The notes under the pieces are model-generated. The model was given only the letters and a program-made list of their open reading frames with translations, did no database searches and had not been told where the DNA came from. The translations under genes and the position numbers were made by a program. DNA of 34,997 bases from Oscillospiraceae bacterium (lineage in GTDB: Bacteria; Bacillota; Clostridia; Oscillospirales; CAG-272): contig SVQY01000023.1 of assembly GCA_015065135.1 (NCBI GenBank), positions 1-34,997 on the forward strand, written 5' to 3'. The number at the start of each line of letters is the position of its first letter. Position 1 is the stretch's first letter. This document shows, in pieces, positions 8,468 through 17,311 of this stretch.

Positions 8468-9694
8468 ATGAACAAAAAGGCTTCCGAGCTGCAAATGGGC
8501 GCCAGCATTGCCCGTCTGCGCAAAAAGCAAGGACTGACCCAGGCTCAGCTTGCCGAAATGCTGTGCGTCAGCAACAAGACGGTCAGCAAATGGGAGCGCG
8601 GTGCGGGCTACCCCGAGATCACCCAGCTCTATTCCCTTTCCCGCATCCTCGGCACCACCGTGGATACGCTTATCATGAGCGAGCGGCAAGGCATTACCGT
8701 GGCGGGCAGCCTTGTGGCAGACCGCATCAAGCTGATCAGCTCCTATCCCGAAATGAATATGCTCTCTACCATTTACGGCATCTCCAATGCCGTGGGCGGC
8801 AGCGTGCCCAACGTTGGCATCGATCTGGCGAGGATCGACCGCAAGCTGAAGGTCAGCGCCATCGGGCGTGTGGGCAACGATGCTGACGGTCGTTATCTGA
8901 TCGACGAGCTGCGCAAAAACGGCATTGACGTTGGCGGTATACTGACCTCCACCACGGCAGGCACCAGCTTTACCGACGTGATGACCGTGCATGACACGGG
9001 CGAGCGGACCTTCTTCCACTATCGGGGCGCCAATGCGGAATTCGTGCCCGAGGACGTGGATATTCCCACCCTGAACTGCAAAATGCTGCACGCGGCATAC
9101 ATTCTGATGATGGATGCCCTGGACGCCGAGGACCCCGAGTACGGCACGGTGATGGCACGCTTTTTGAAGGACGTGCAGGCCGTGGGCATCCTCACCTCTA
9201 TCGACGTGGTCAGCGACAGCAGCGGCCGTTTTGCCGAAAAGGTGATCCCTGCCCTTCGCTACACCGACAACGCCTTTATGAACGAGATCGAGGCCTGCGG
9301 CATCTCGGGGCTGCCGCCACGGGATGAAAACGGCAGACTATTGGTAGAAAACATCCGCCAAACCATGGAGCAGATCATGGCCGAGGGCGTGGGCGCCCGT
9401 GTGATCGTCCATTGCCCCGAGGCGGGCTTTTGCCTGAACAAGAACGGAGAGTTCACCGTTGTACCCTCGCTGAAGCTGCCCAAGGGCTACATCAAGGGCA
9501 CCGTTGGCGCGGGCGACGCCTTCTGCGCAGGGTGTCTGTACGGCATCTACGAGGGCTTTGACGACAAAGCGATCCTGGAATTTGCCTCGGGTGCTGCCTG
9601 CTGTAACCTTGCCGCCGTGGATTCGGTCAGCGGTATGAAGGACAAGGATGCTATTTTTGAAATGATCCAAAACGCCGAGCGCGTGGAGATCTGA
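8468..9694 (+). CDS. XRE-type HTH fused to PfkB-family sugar kinase
   Basis: Residues about 10-65 form a Cro/CI-type helix-turn-helix (GLTQAQLAEMLCVSNKTVSKWE at 22-43). Residues about 75-400 form a ribokinase/PfkB domain. The kinase part has the substrate-binding GG...N motif (GGSVPNVG, residues 110-117), DNAFMNEIEA, and the C-terminal anion hole GTVGAGDAFCAG with catalytic Asp350. The kinase residues look intact, so the protein may both phosphorylate a sugar and sense it to control its own operon. The first Asp of the usual DT(T/V)GAGD signature is Gly344. The ATG at 8468 has AAGGAGG 6 nt upstream. It is the first gene of the operon, and the aldolase follows after 23 nt. The DNA target and sugar are unknown. 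Confidence 0.85.
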   Translation: MNKKASELQMGASIARLRKKQGLTQAQLAEMLCVSNKTVSKWERGAGYPEITQLYSLSRILGTTVDTLIMSERQGITVAGSLVADRIKLISSYPEMNMLSTIYGISNAVGGSVPNVGIDLARIDRKLKVSAIGRVGNDADGRYLIDELRKNGIDVGGILTSTTAGTSFTDVMTVHDTGERTFFHYRGANAEFVPEDVDIPTLNCKMLHAAYILMMDALDAEDPEYGTVMARFLKDVQAVGILTSIDVVSDSSGRFAEKVIPALRYTDNAFMNEIEACGISGLPPRDENGRLLVENIRQTMEQIMAEGVGARVIVHCPEAGFCLNKNGEFTVVPSLKLPKGYIKGTVGAGDAFCAGCLYGIYEGFDDKAILEFASGAACCNLAAVDSVSGMKDKDAIFEMIQNAERVEI

Positions 9695-9717
9695 TAATAC
9701 GATAAGGAGATAAAAAA

Positions 9718-10551
9718 ATGCTTGTAAATTTGAATGAAGTTTTGAAGGATGCACAGAAAAACAAATACGGTGTTGGACTTTTCAACACCACCGATACCGA
9801 CATGGCAGAGGCCGCCATTGCCGCAGCCGAGGAGCTGCGTGCGCCTCTGATCGTGGGCACGGCAGAGATCCTGCTGCCCGGCGGCGAGCTGAAGCTGATC
9901 CTGCCCTCCATCATCGAGGCGGCAAAGCGTGCCACCGTGCCCGTAGTGGTGCATTACGACCACGGTCTGACCTTTGCGCGCTGCATGGAGGCGCTGCAGC
10001 TGGGCTGCACCAGCGTGATGTTTGACGGCTCGGTCACCGACTACGCCCAAAATGTTGCCGACACCCGTGAGGTCGTGAAGATCGCCCACGCCTTCGGCGC
10101 CACCGTGGAGGGCGAAATCGGCCACGTGGGACAGGCCGCCAACCCCGACGCGCCCGACGATCGCTACACCACTGTTGCCGAGGCGTTGGACTACGCGAGT
10201 GCCACCGGCATCGATGCTCTGGCCGTGGCCATCGGCACCGCCCACGGTGCTTACAAGAGCGCCCCCAAGCTGGATCTGAACCGCCTGCAGGAGATCCGCA
10301 ACGCGCTGGATATTCCCCTGGTGCTGCACGGCGGATCGGGCCTGACCGACGACGATTTCCGCAACACCATCGCTCACGGCATTTCCAAGGTGAACATCTA
10401 CACCGACCTCTGCCTTGCCGGCGTGCGCGGTATGCAGGAGGGCATCGAAAAGGGGCTTTCTTACCTTGATATCCGCAACCTGAAGGTACAGCGCATCAAG
10501 GAGGAGGTCATCAAGAAGATGCTGGTATTCGGGTGCCAGAACAAAGCATAA
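9718..10551 (+). CDS. Class II (zinc) fructose/tagatose-bisphosphate-type aldolase
   Basis: The 277-residue protein belongs to the FbaA/GatY/KbaY class II aldolase family, which splits ketose (bis)phosphates to dihydroxyacetone phosphate and an aldehyde using Zn2+. Asp81 (YDHG) is the catalytic acid. His82, Glu133 (EGEIG), His176 (GTAHGAY) and His204 (LHGGSG) fit the metal and active-site positions, and VNIYTDL near residue 225 is the phosphate-binding strand. It is slightly shorter than typical FBA (about 285 aa). AAGGAG lies about 9 nt before the ATG. Its place after a sugar kinase and before an isomerase argues for a catabolic ketose-phosphate substrate rather than glycolytic FBP. The exact substrate is unknown. 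Confidence 0.9.
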   Translation: MLVNLNEVLKDAQKNKYGVGLFNTTDTDMAEAAIAAAEELRAPLIVGTAEILLPGGELKLILPSIIEAAKRATVPVVVHYDHGLTFARCMEALQLGCTSVMFDGSVTDYAQNVADTREVVKIAHAFGATVEGEIGHVGQAANPDAPDDRYTTVAEALDYASATGIDALAVAIGTAHGAYKSAPKLDLNRLQEIRNALDIPLVLHGGSGLTDDDFRNTIAHGISKVNIYTDLCLAGVRGMQEGIEKGLSYLDIRNLKVQRIKEEVIKKMLVFGCQNKA

Positions 10552-10570
10552 TAAAAAAAGGAGCCCCGTC

Positions 10571-11926
10571 ATGAAAGTTACACAATATACAACGGGCTTT
10601 GGACTCACGTTTCAGGAATGCCCCGTTTTCCCTGCCGCCTACGTACCTGCAGCCTCTACTCTGACCCCCGGCGCAACACCCGTATCCGAGGATCTCCTCG
10701 GCATCGGTGTTGCCATTACGGGCAGCTCCTGCTACACGCTTTCTCTCATGAAGCCCGACGAACGCCGCACCTTTTTGGAAAGCATTTATACCAAAAAGGG
10801 GCTCGGTCTTTCCATAGGCCGCCTTTCGGTCGGCTCCAGCGACTACTCCGCTGAGCTGTACTCCTACGACGACGTGGCGGGCGACGTGGAATTAAAGCAC
10901 TTTTCCATTGACCGTGACCGCGCCTATATCATCCCCATGATCAAGGAGATCCTTGCGGTCAACCCCGACCTTTATCTGTACGCCTCTCCCTGGAGCCCTC
11001 CCGCATGGATGAAAACGGGCAATTCCCTTTGTGGCGGCTTTATGCTGGAGGAATTTATCGACTGCTACGCCGATTATTACATTCGCTTTTTGCAGGAATA
11101 CGAGAAATGCGGCATCCATATTTCCGCACTCACCCCGCAAAACGAATGCGAAACTCACCAAAAGGGCCGTATGCCCGCTTGCATGTGGCACCCCGTGACC
11201 GAGGCAAAATTTATCAAGGTGCTGCGCCGCAAGCTGCGCGAAAACGGCATGGACGTAAAGATCTGGATGTGCGATCACAATTTCAACGTCGCCGACTACC
11301 GCGTGCGTTGGCAGCTGGATCATTGCGAAGGGCTGAAGGACGACTGCGACGGCATCGCCTTCCATTATTACGAGGGGGCCGTTGAGGACACCGCAGCGCT
11401 TCACCGGGCCTATCCCGCTCACCGTATGCATTTTACCGAATGCAGCCCGTTTTTGATCGATCATTATGACAGTGATTGGTGCAGATGGGAGCTTTTGCTC
11501 TCCAAGGTGCTGAATCACGGCTATGGCTCCTTTACGGGCTGGAATCTGATGCTGAACGAAACGGGAAGCCCTAATTACGGCTACTTTTTCAGCGGCGGCC
11601 TGGTCACCCGAAACAGCCAAACGGGCGAGCTTTCTTATAGCGGTCAGTACCACGCATTCCGACACATCGCCAAATTTATAAACAGAGATTCCAAGGTCTA
11701 TGCCCTGGATATTTCTCACAACGCAGCCGATCTTGCCACCTATCCGACCACCTTCCTGCCCTTGCAGGCGACTATGATCGAAAACAGTGACGGCACACGC
11801 ATTTATCTGCTGGTCAATCCCGACAAGAAGAAAAAGCAGGTGCAATTTGAGGTGGACGGCACCTATTATTACGTAGAAATGTTCCCCGACACGGTCTCTA
11901 CCGTGGTGGTGGAAAGAAACGGATAA
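10571..11926 (+). CDS. GH30-family glycoside hydrolase, cytoplasmic
   Basis: A TIM-barrel plus beta-sandwich enzyme of 451 residues matching family GH30, whose members include glucosylceramidase, beta-1,6-glucanase, beta-xylosidase and beta-fucosidase. Visible hallmarks are SIGRLSVGSSDYS, YASPWSPPAWMKT (138-149), the acid/base in TPQNE (Glu192) and the nucleophile in HFTEC (Glu290), then GWNLMLNETGSPN. A short beta domain closes the protein, starting near residue 400. It has no signal peptide, so it should act on imported oligosaccharides or glycosides. GGAG lies 7 nt before the ATG. It starts 20 nt after the aldolase gene within the same operon. Specificity within GH30 cannot be read from the sequence. 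Confidence 0.88.
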   Translation: MKVTQYTTGFGLTFQECPVFPAAYVPAASTLTPGATPVSEDLLGIGVAITGSSCYTLSLMKPDERRTFLESIYTKKGLGLSIGRLSVGSSDYSAELYSYDDVAGDVELKHFSIDRDRAYIIPMIKEILAVNPDLYLYASPWSPPAWMKTGNSLCGGFMLEEFIDCYADYYIRFLQEYEKCGIHISALTPQNECETHQKGRMPACMWHPVTEAKFIKVLRRKLRENGMDVKIWMCDHNFNVADYRVRWQLDHCEGLKDDCDGIAFHYYEGAVEDTAALHRAYPAHRMHFTECSPFLIDHYDSDWCRWELLLSKVLNHGYGSFTGWNLMLNETGSPNYGYFFSGGLVTRNSQTGELSYSGQYHAFRHIAKFINRDSKVYALDISHNAADLATYPTTFLPLQATMIENSDGTRIYLLVNPDKKKKQVQFEVDGTYYYVEMFPDTVSTVVVERNG

Positions 11927-11974
11927 CAAAAAACATCGTTTGCCGCCAAAATATCTGGAAAGGAAAACTCGCTT

Positions 11975-13459
11975 ATGCTGATGAAAAACATTCCCTCCGT
12001 AAAGCCGGCGATCATTGCGGTCAGCCGCGATTGCTTTCCGCGCACCCTGTCCGAGCGCAGAAGAAGGGCTGTGGTTGAGGCCTGCCGCGCAAAAGGCGTT
12101 TCTCTGTTTGAGTGCAATGTGACGGTTGAGACCGAAAGAGAGGCGGATGCCGCGCTTGCCGAGGTAAAGGAGGCAGGCTGCAACGCGCTTGTCGTGTATC
12201 TCGGCAATTTCGGCCCCGAAACGCCCGAGACCCTGCTTGCCAAAAAGTTTGACGGCCCCGTCATGTACGTCGGCGCAGCCGAGGAGACCGGAAACGATCT
12301 CATCGGCGGTCGCGGAGACGCCTATTGCGGTATGCTGAACGCCAGCTATAATCTGGCGCTCCGTAACATCCGCGCATACATCCCCGAGCGCCCCGTCGGC
12401 ACGGCGGAGGAGGTAGCGGAGAATATCCGCGCATTCCTGCCGCTGGCAAGAGCCGTCCTGGGTCTTCGCGAGCTGAAGGTCATCTCCTTCGGCCCTCGCC
12501 CCAAGGATTTTCTCGCCTGCAACGCCCCGATCAAGCGCCTGTACGATCTTGGCGTGGAGATCGAGGAAAATTCCGAGCTGGACCTGTTTGAGGCCTATCA
12601 CGCGCACAAGGGGGATGCACGCATTGCCGATGTTGCCGCAGATATGGCACGGGAGCTGGGAGACGGAAACAAGCACCCCGGGGTGCTGGAACGCCTTGCA
12701 CAGTACGAGATCACGCTGCTTGACTGGATCGAGGAGCATCGGGACGGCAGAAGCTACGTGACCCTGGCAAACAAATGCTGGCCCGCCTTCCAGACCCAGT
12801 TCGGCTTTGTTCCCTGCTACGTCAATTCCCGTCTTACCTCCCGCGGCATTCCCGTTGCGTGTGAGGTGGATATCTGGGGCGCACTCAGCGAATATATCGC
12901 CGCCTGCATCACCGAGGATGCGGTAACGCTGCTTGACGTCAACAACACCGTTCCGCACGATCTTTTTGACGAGAATATCTCCGGGAAATTCGCCTATAGC
13001 AAGGGAGACGTGTTCATGGGCTTCCATTGCGGCAACACCCCCTCCTGCAAGCTGGTAAAGCCCGAAATGCGCTATCAGCGCATCATGTACAATTCGCTGG
13101 AGCCCGGCAAGGAGCCCGATATCACCCGCGGCACCCTGGAGGGCGATCTTGCCCCCGGCGCCGTGACCCTTTTCCGTTTGCAAAGCACGGCGGATGCGCA
13201 GCTGCGCGCCTACGTGGCCGAGGGCGAGGTGCTGCCCGTGGCGACCCGCTCCTTCGGCTCCATCGGCATCATTGCCATTCCCGAAATGGCACGCTTTTAC
13301 CGCTATGAGCTCATCGAGCACCATTATCCCCACCACGGCGCGGTTGCCTTTGCCCATATCGGCAACACGCTTTACGAGCTTTTCCGCTATCTCGGCGTGA
13401 CCGAGATCGGCTACAACCGCCCCAAGGGAGATCGCTATCCCGCCGAAAAGCCCTTTTGA
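11975..13459 (+). CDS. L-fucose/L-arabinose isomerase-like protein
   Basis: The 494-residue product resembles the fucose/arabinose isomerase superfamily, Mn2+ enzymes that interconvert aldoses and ketoses. It has an N-terminal Rossmann-like part (NALVVYLGNFGPET, residues 70-83) and a central-to-C-terminal domain. The candidate metal ligands are Glu297 (CEVDIWGALSEY) and Asp321 (TLLDVNN), with His351 (GFHCGN) or the HHYPHHG cluster nearby. It is shorter than classical FucI (about 590 aa) and close to AraA (about 500 aa) in length but not a clear AraA. AAAGGA lies 10 nt before the first ATG; an in-frame ATG two codons later is less well spaced. The operon position supports the first, isomerising step of sugar breakdown. 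Confidence 0.8.
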   Translation: MLMKNIPSVKPAIIAVSRDCFPRTLSERRRRAVVEACRAKGVSLFECNVTVETEREADAALAEVKEAGCNALVVYLGNFGPETPETLLAKKFDGPVMYVGAAEETGNDLIGGRGDAYCGMLNASYNLALRNIRAYIPERPVGTAEEVAENIRAFLPLARAVLGLRELKVISFGPRPKDFLACNAPIKRLYDLGVEIEENSELDLFEAYHAHKGDARIADVAADMARELGDGNKHPGVLERLAQYEITLLDWIEEHRDGRSYVTLANKCWPAFQTQFGFVPCYVNSRLTSRGIPVACEVDIWGALSEYIAACITEDAVTLLDVNNTVPHDLFDENISGKFAYSKGDVFMGFHCGNTPSCKLVKPEMRYQRIMYNSLEPGKEPDITRGTLEGDLAPGAVTLFRLQSTADAQLRAYVAEGEVLPVATRSFGSIGIIAIPEMARFYRYELIEHHYPHHGAVAFAHIGNTLYELFRYLGVTEIGYNRPKGDRYPAEKPF

Positions 13460-13483
13460 CCAAGACGATTCGAGGAAAACACA

Positions 13484-14737
13484 ATGAAAACCAAAGCTGT
13501 TCGTCTCCACGGCGCAATGGATCTCCGACTGGATGAGTTTGAGCTCCCTGCCCTTGGAGAAAAGGAAATACTGGTTCATTTTATCACCGATTCGCTTTGC
13601 GCGTCCACCTACAAAGCGGTCAAGCTTGGCACCGACCACAAGCGTGTGCCCCCCGACGTGGCTGAAAATCCCGTTATGGTGGGGCACGAGATGTGCGGCG
13701 TGATCGCCGAGGTCGGCTCTGCCGTTGATCCCAAATGGAGGATCGGGCAGAAGATCATCATTCAGACCGCGCTGAAGCTGGAGAGCGGCTACGATCCGGG
13801 CTACTCCTACCCTTACATCGGCGGTGCCTCCACCTACGCCATCGTGCCCGAGCTGGTGCTGGAGCGCAACTGCCTCATTCCCTATGAGGGCGAGGGCTAT
13901 TTCAAGGCATCCATGGTAGAGCCCCTTGCCTGCTGCTATCGCGGCTTTCTCGGCTGCTATCACACCGATTACACCACCTACACCCGTACCGACGGCACCA
14001 AAAGGGGCGGCAGGCTTGCCATTCTCGGCGGCTCCGGCCCTATGGGGCTTGGCTGCGTGGAGCTGGCATACGGCTTCGCTGAAACGTCGCAGGTAGTGGT
14101 AACGGGGCGCAACCGGGCAAGACTGGACGGCGCCGCCGCCAAGTGCCCTCCTGCATACGCCAAGGAAAAGGGCTGCGAGCTGATCTATCTTTGCACCACG
14201 GAATTAGAGGATCCTGTTGCCAAGCTGCTGGAGCTATCCGATGGCGGCTTTGACGACGTATTTGTGATGGCACCCTCGGCAGAGCTATTTCAAATGGCGG
14301 AGCAGATCTGCCGCGAAGACGGCTGCATCAACTTTTTCGCAGGCCCGCCGCAGCACGACCTGCAGGGCTCGCTCAACCTCTACCGCATCCATTACGACGG
14401 CATTCACGTGCTGGGCACGGGCGGCAGCATTCCGCAGGATATGCGGGACGTGCTGAAGCTGATCGAGGGCAACGCCATCCGCCCCGCCGCGCTGATCTCT
14501 CACATTCTGGGGATGAACGCCTACGTAGATACCATGATGTCTATGGCTACCCCCAGCGGTGCCAAAAAGCTGTGCTACACGGGGCTGGATATTCCCCTCA
14601 TCGCCATTGACGAGTTGGACGAATGGGGCAAAAAGGACCCACTTTACGCAGAGCTTGCCGGGATCGTCCGGAAAAACGGCGGGCTTTGGTGTGTGGAGGC
14701 AGAGGAATATCTGCTTGCCAACGCGCCGAGGATCTGA
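13484..14737 (+). CDS. Zinc-binding medium-chain dehydrogenase, sorbose-1-phosphate reductase-like
   Basis: At 417 residues this is an MDR-superfamily NAD(P)-dependent oxidoreductase. Cys39, His68-Glu69 (VGHEMCG) and Glu146 (VEPLAC) match the catalytic zinc site. GGSGPMGLG (182-190) is the nucleotide-binding loop. The four-Cys structural zinc lobe is absent. The N-terminus (KAVRLHGAMDLRLDEFELP, DSLCASTYKA, HKRVPPDVAENPVMVGHE) closely resembles L-sorbose-1-phosphate reductase (SorE) as I recall it, which reduces L-sorbose 1-phosphate to D-glucitol 6-phosphate. It is the last gene of the operon, 24 nt after the isomerase-like gene and followed by a terminator. A sugar phosphate or a product aldehyde is the likely substrate. 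Confidence 0.85.
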   Translation: MKTKAVRLHGAMDLRLDEFELPALGEKEILVHFITDSLCASTYKAVKLGTDHKRVPPDVAENPVMVGHEMCGVIAEVGSAVDPKWRIGQKIIIQTALKLESGYDPGYSYPYIGGASTYAIVPELVLERNCLIPYEGEGYFKASMVEPLACCYRGFLGCYHTDYTTYTRTDGTKRGGRLAILGGSGPMGLGCVELAYGFAETSQVVVTGRNRARLDGAAAKCPPAYAKEKGCELIYLCTTELEDPVAKLLELSDGGFDDVFVMAPSAELFQMAEQICREDGCINFFAGPPQHDLQGSLNLYRIHYDGIHVLGTGGSIPQDMRDVLKLIEGNAIRPAALISHILGMNAYVDTMMSMATPSGAKKLCYTGLDIPLIAIDELDEWGKKDPLYAELAGIVRKNGGLWCVEAEEYLLANAPRI

Positions 14738-14782
14738 CAAGCTGCCCGTATATGTGAGCTGCCCAAATTTCACAGCAGTACA

Positions 14783-14813
14783 AAAAAGCCACCCTGTCGG
14801 GTGGCTTTTTATT
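14783..14813. terminator. Terminator closing the sugar operon
   Basis: AAAAAGCCACCC (14783-14794), loop TGTC and GGGTGGCTTTTT (14799-14810) make a perfect 12-bp stem with A- and T-runs on either side. It can work for the plus-strand sugar operon and for the convergent cyclase-family gene. Confidence 0.92.
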
Positions 14814-14821
14814 ATACCAAC

Positions 14822-15415
14822 TTATTCTTTTACCAAAATAGCACGGCAGGGTGCGCCATCGGCACCACCGAGGCTGAGCGGTGCGGCAAAGAGCAGATAT
14901 CTGCCCTCGGGCACGCAGTCAAGCCGTATTCCTTCAAGCAAAGCGATCTCGGCAGAGAGCAAGGTGCGGTGCACCGCCATCGGAGCATCGGCAGGACCAA
15001 CACTTTGCGTTTCGGTACCGATCAGTAGCGTGCCGTATGCGACAAATACTGCGGCAGCATCGGCAGTAACAACGGCATTTCCCTTCAATAAAATGCGCTT
15101 GGCCGCATCGGCATCAACTGCCCTCGCCCTCGTCAAAATGTCACGGGCATCGGCGGCGGTCAGCTCACCCATAGCCGCGACAACGGTGGCATAGCCCACC
15201 GTTTTATCCAACGGCAACCTCTCGACCGTTCTGCCATCCGGCAAGAAATGGGCGGGCGCATCCACATGCGTACCGTTGTGGGCGCACATCGAAAAAGCGG
15301 TAAGATTATAGAGATCGCCCCGCTCCATCGCGCAAAGGCGCTCATATGACGGCTTTGGATCTCCCGGATAAACGGCGCAGGAAAAGATCTCCTGCGAAAT
15401 ATCAAGGATCTGCAT
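14822..15415 (-). CDS. Cyclase-family metal hydrolase (kynurenine formamidase-like fold)
   Basis: The 197-residue protein has the family metal motif HNGTHVDAPAH: His46, His50, Asp52 and His56. It shares the DISxxI...YPGDP start with KynB-type formamidases and other cyclase-family amidohydrolases or lactonases. No other tryptophan-degradation gene is nearby, so kynurenine is not a supported substrate. The ATG at 15415 is only 5 nt past the stop of the GH127 gene, so the two are co-transcribed and probably translationally coupled. The ribosome binding site (AGAGAA) is weak, consistent with coupling. A role in hydrolysing a lactone, ester or amide linked to sugar catabolism is inference. Confidence 0.82.
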   Translation of the reverse strand: MQILDISQEIFSCAVYPGDPKPSYERLCAMERGDLYNLTAFSMCAHNGTHVDAPAHFLPDGRTVERLPLDKTVGYATVVAAMGELTAADARDILTRARAVDADAAKRILLKGNAVVTADAAAVFVAYGTLLIGTETQSVGPADAPMAVHRTLLSAEIALLEGIRLDCVPEGRYLLFAAPLSLGGADGAPCRAILVKE

Positions 15416-15420
15416 TGCGA

Positions 15421-17295
15421 TCAGTTCTCTGTCGCACGGCGGTAGAGCCAGGCGGCGCAGCGGCTCTCCTCGGTCCAGGTCTTGCCTGCGGAGGCGTAGT
15501 CGATGAGGCGCACCTTTTCGCCGCTTACGAGCGACACCTCAAGGCAAAGGTGGGCGTCGCGGATCTCGGGACAATAGACCTCGCGGGAGGCGGCGTAGCC
15601 CTTTTCGTCAACGGCAATATCCAAAACCGCATCGGGATCGGTGATCCGCTTATCGGCGGCCATCACCAGCGGTCCGTAGGTGTAGGCGGCGAAAATATCG
15701 GCGTTTACGGCCCCCTCGGGGGGCAGGACGCGCTTCACTGCCATCGGCAGTTCCAGCAGCACGGTATCGCCGTTTTTCCACGCTGCGGCACGGGTCACGT
15801 AGCCGGCAGGCACGCGCTCGGTCTTGCCGCCAACGGTCAGAGTGGCATTCTCGCACCAGGCGGGCACGCGGAAGGTCAGCTCAAAGGCCTCGGGCTCCTC
15901 CAGAGAAAGGGTCAGCTGCACCCTGCCGTTATAAGGATAAGCGGTATCCATCCGAATACTAAGCGCCTTGCCCGTGGGGGTCAGGGTCTCGATGCTTCCC
16001 TGCTCATAAAGATTGAACACCAGTCCCTTTTCGCTCTTCATCAGCGCCACCTGGGGGAAGGTGCCCGCGCCTGCCGCACCGATGCAGGCGCAGCAGCCGT
16101 AATAGGTCTTATCCTCAAAAATGTTATAGCCGCCCACCTTGCGTCCGCGCGTATCGGAGACCAAAGGTGAATAGCTGTCAAAGGGCAGCACCTGGGGAAT
16201 GCCCTCCTTGGAGCTTTCGATTCTTGCTACACGGTGGGTATTGAAGGCACCCACATAGGCGTTATAATAGGAGCGCTCGATATGATCGGCATAGGCCACG
16301 TCGCCCGAAAGCTCTAGCATAGCCATGGCAAATTTCATCCAAGTGACGGTGACACAGGTCTCCTGCACGATGCCCTCGTAATCGGTCTGGGTCTGACGCA
16401 CGGCGGTGTGGTCAAACAGCTCGTGGGTGCAGCCGCTGCAGCCGATAATGCTGAGCTCACCCTCCATGATCCGACGGCCGAAATTCAGCAGGGCGGTCTT
16501 GTATTTTTCGTTACCCGTTACATAGTAATACTGCAAAAGTCCTTCGAAGCAGGACATCATCTCATAGGCCTTGACCACGGGATATTCGTGGGGAGTGACC
16601 TCGTCGGCGAAGGCAAGCTCAATGATGTTGGCGGACTGGATAAAGCCGGTGGAGATGATATACTCGGCAAACTCCAGATAGCGCTTTTCGCCCGTCAGAC
16701 GGTACAGGCGCACCATAGGCTCCAGAATAGAGCAGGAGTTCATACCCTCCCAGTGCTTGGAGCAGGTACGGATATCCAGCTTTCCCTCCCCCACGTGCTC
16801 CAGGATATAGTCGGCGTGGCGGCGCATGGCGGCCACCATCTCGGCGTTCAGCGCCTCGTCACGGCTGATCTCCATAAAATACATCATGCCCAACATCACG
16901 TATTTTCTGCCCCACAGATCCCAACGGGTGAACTCGCTTTCCACGGGATAGCCGGAAATGCGGCCGTGCTCGTCGGCGGTGGTCAACAGATCGCGGACGG
17001 CAGCCTCCAGAATGCGATACATACCGTCGTCCTGCGTATATTTGACCACCATGGAAGCGCCGCGCATCATCTTGCCCCAGAACTCACCGCGCCAGGTCGT
17101 CTTCCAGGAGTCAACACCATCCACGTGATCGCGGAAGATCTGCACGCACTTCTGCCAGAGTCCCACATCGGTGATCTGGTTGCGCTCGATGAAGGTAACA
17201 GCCTCGGCAAGAGTTCCCTCCAGCTTCATTTTCAGGGCGGCTTCCTTATTCAGTACGCGAGCGTTCTGCAGCTCGCTGACAACATTGTTTACCAT
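15421..17295 (-). CDS. GH127-like beta-L-arabinofuranosidase (DUF1680)
   Basis: The 624-residue enzyme is of the GH127/DUF1680 type, with an (alpha/alpha)6 barrel followed by beta-sandwich domains. The unusual Zn-cysteine active site of Bifidobacterium HypBA1 (Glu338, Cys340, Cys417, Cys418) has clear counterparts: Glu312-Thr-Cys314 (QETCVT) and Cys401-Cys402 (YYGCCAC). One of the paired cysteines would be the nucleophile. There is no signal peptide, so it acts in the cytoplasm on short arabinosides or related sugars. AAGGAAAA precedes the ATG at 17295. A strong promoter with palindromes lies just upstream. The related families GH142 and GH146 share this fold, so the exact linkage is uncertain. 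Confidence 0.88.
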   Translation of the reverse strand: MVNNVVSELQNARVLNKEAALKMKLEGTLAEAVTFIERNQITDVGLWQKCVQIFRDHVDGVDSWKTTWRGEFWGKMMRGASMVVKYTQDDGMYRILEAAVRDLLTTADEHGRISGYPVESEFTRWDLWGRKYVMLGMMYFMEISRDEALNAEMVAAMRRHADYILEHVGEGKLDIRTCSKHWEGMNSCSILEPMVRLYRLTGEKRYLEFAEYIISTGFIQSANIIELAFADEVTPHEYPVVKAYEMMSCFEGLLQYYYVTGNEKYKTALLNFGRRIMEGELSIIGCSGCTHELFDHTAVRQTQTDYEGIVQETCVTVTWMKFAMAMLELSGDVAYADHIERSYYNAYVGAFNTHRVARIESSKEGIPQVLPFDSYSPLVSDTRGRKVGGYNIFEDKTYYGCCACIGAAGAGTFPQVALMKSEKGLVFNLYEQGSIETLTPTGKALSIRMDTAYPYNGRVQLTLSLEEPEAFELTFRVPAWCENATLTVGGKTERVPAGYVTRAAAWKNGDTVLLELPMAVKRVLPPEGAVNADIFAAYTYGPLVMAADKRITDPDAVLDIAVDEKGYAASREVYCPEIRDAHLCLEVSLVSGEKVRLIDYASAGKTWTEESRCAAWLYRRATEN

Positions 17296-17311
17296 AATTT
17301 TTCCTTTCCCC

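Noticed and set aside
10892-13963. 1023-codon open frame on the minus strand
   Set aside because: It lies antisense to the GH30, isomerase-like and dehydrogenase genes, which have clear family motifs and ribosome binding sites. It results from codon bias and shows no recognisable domain.
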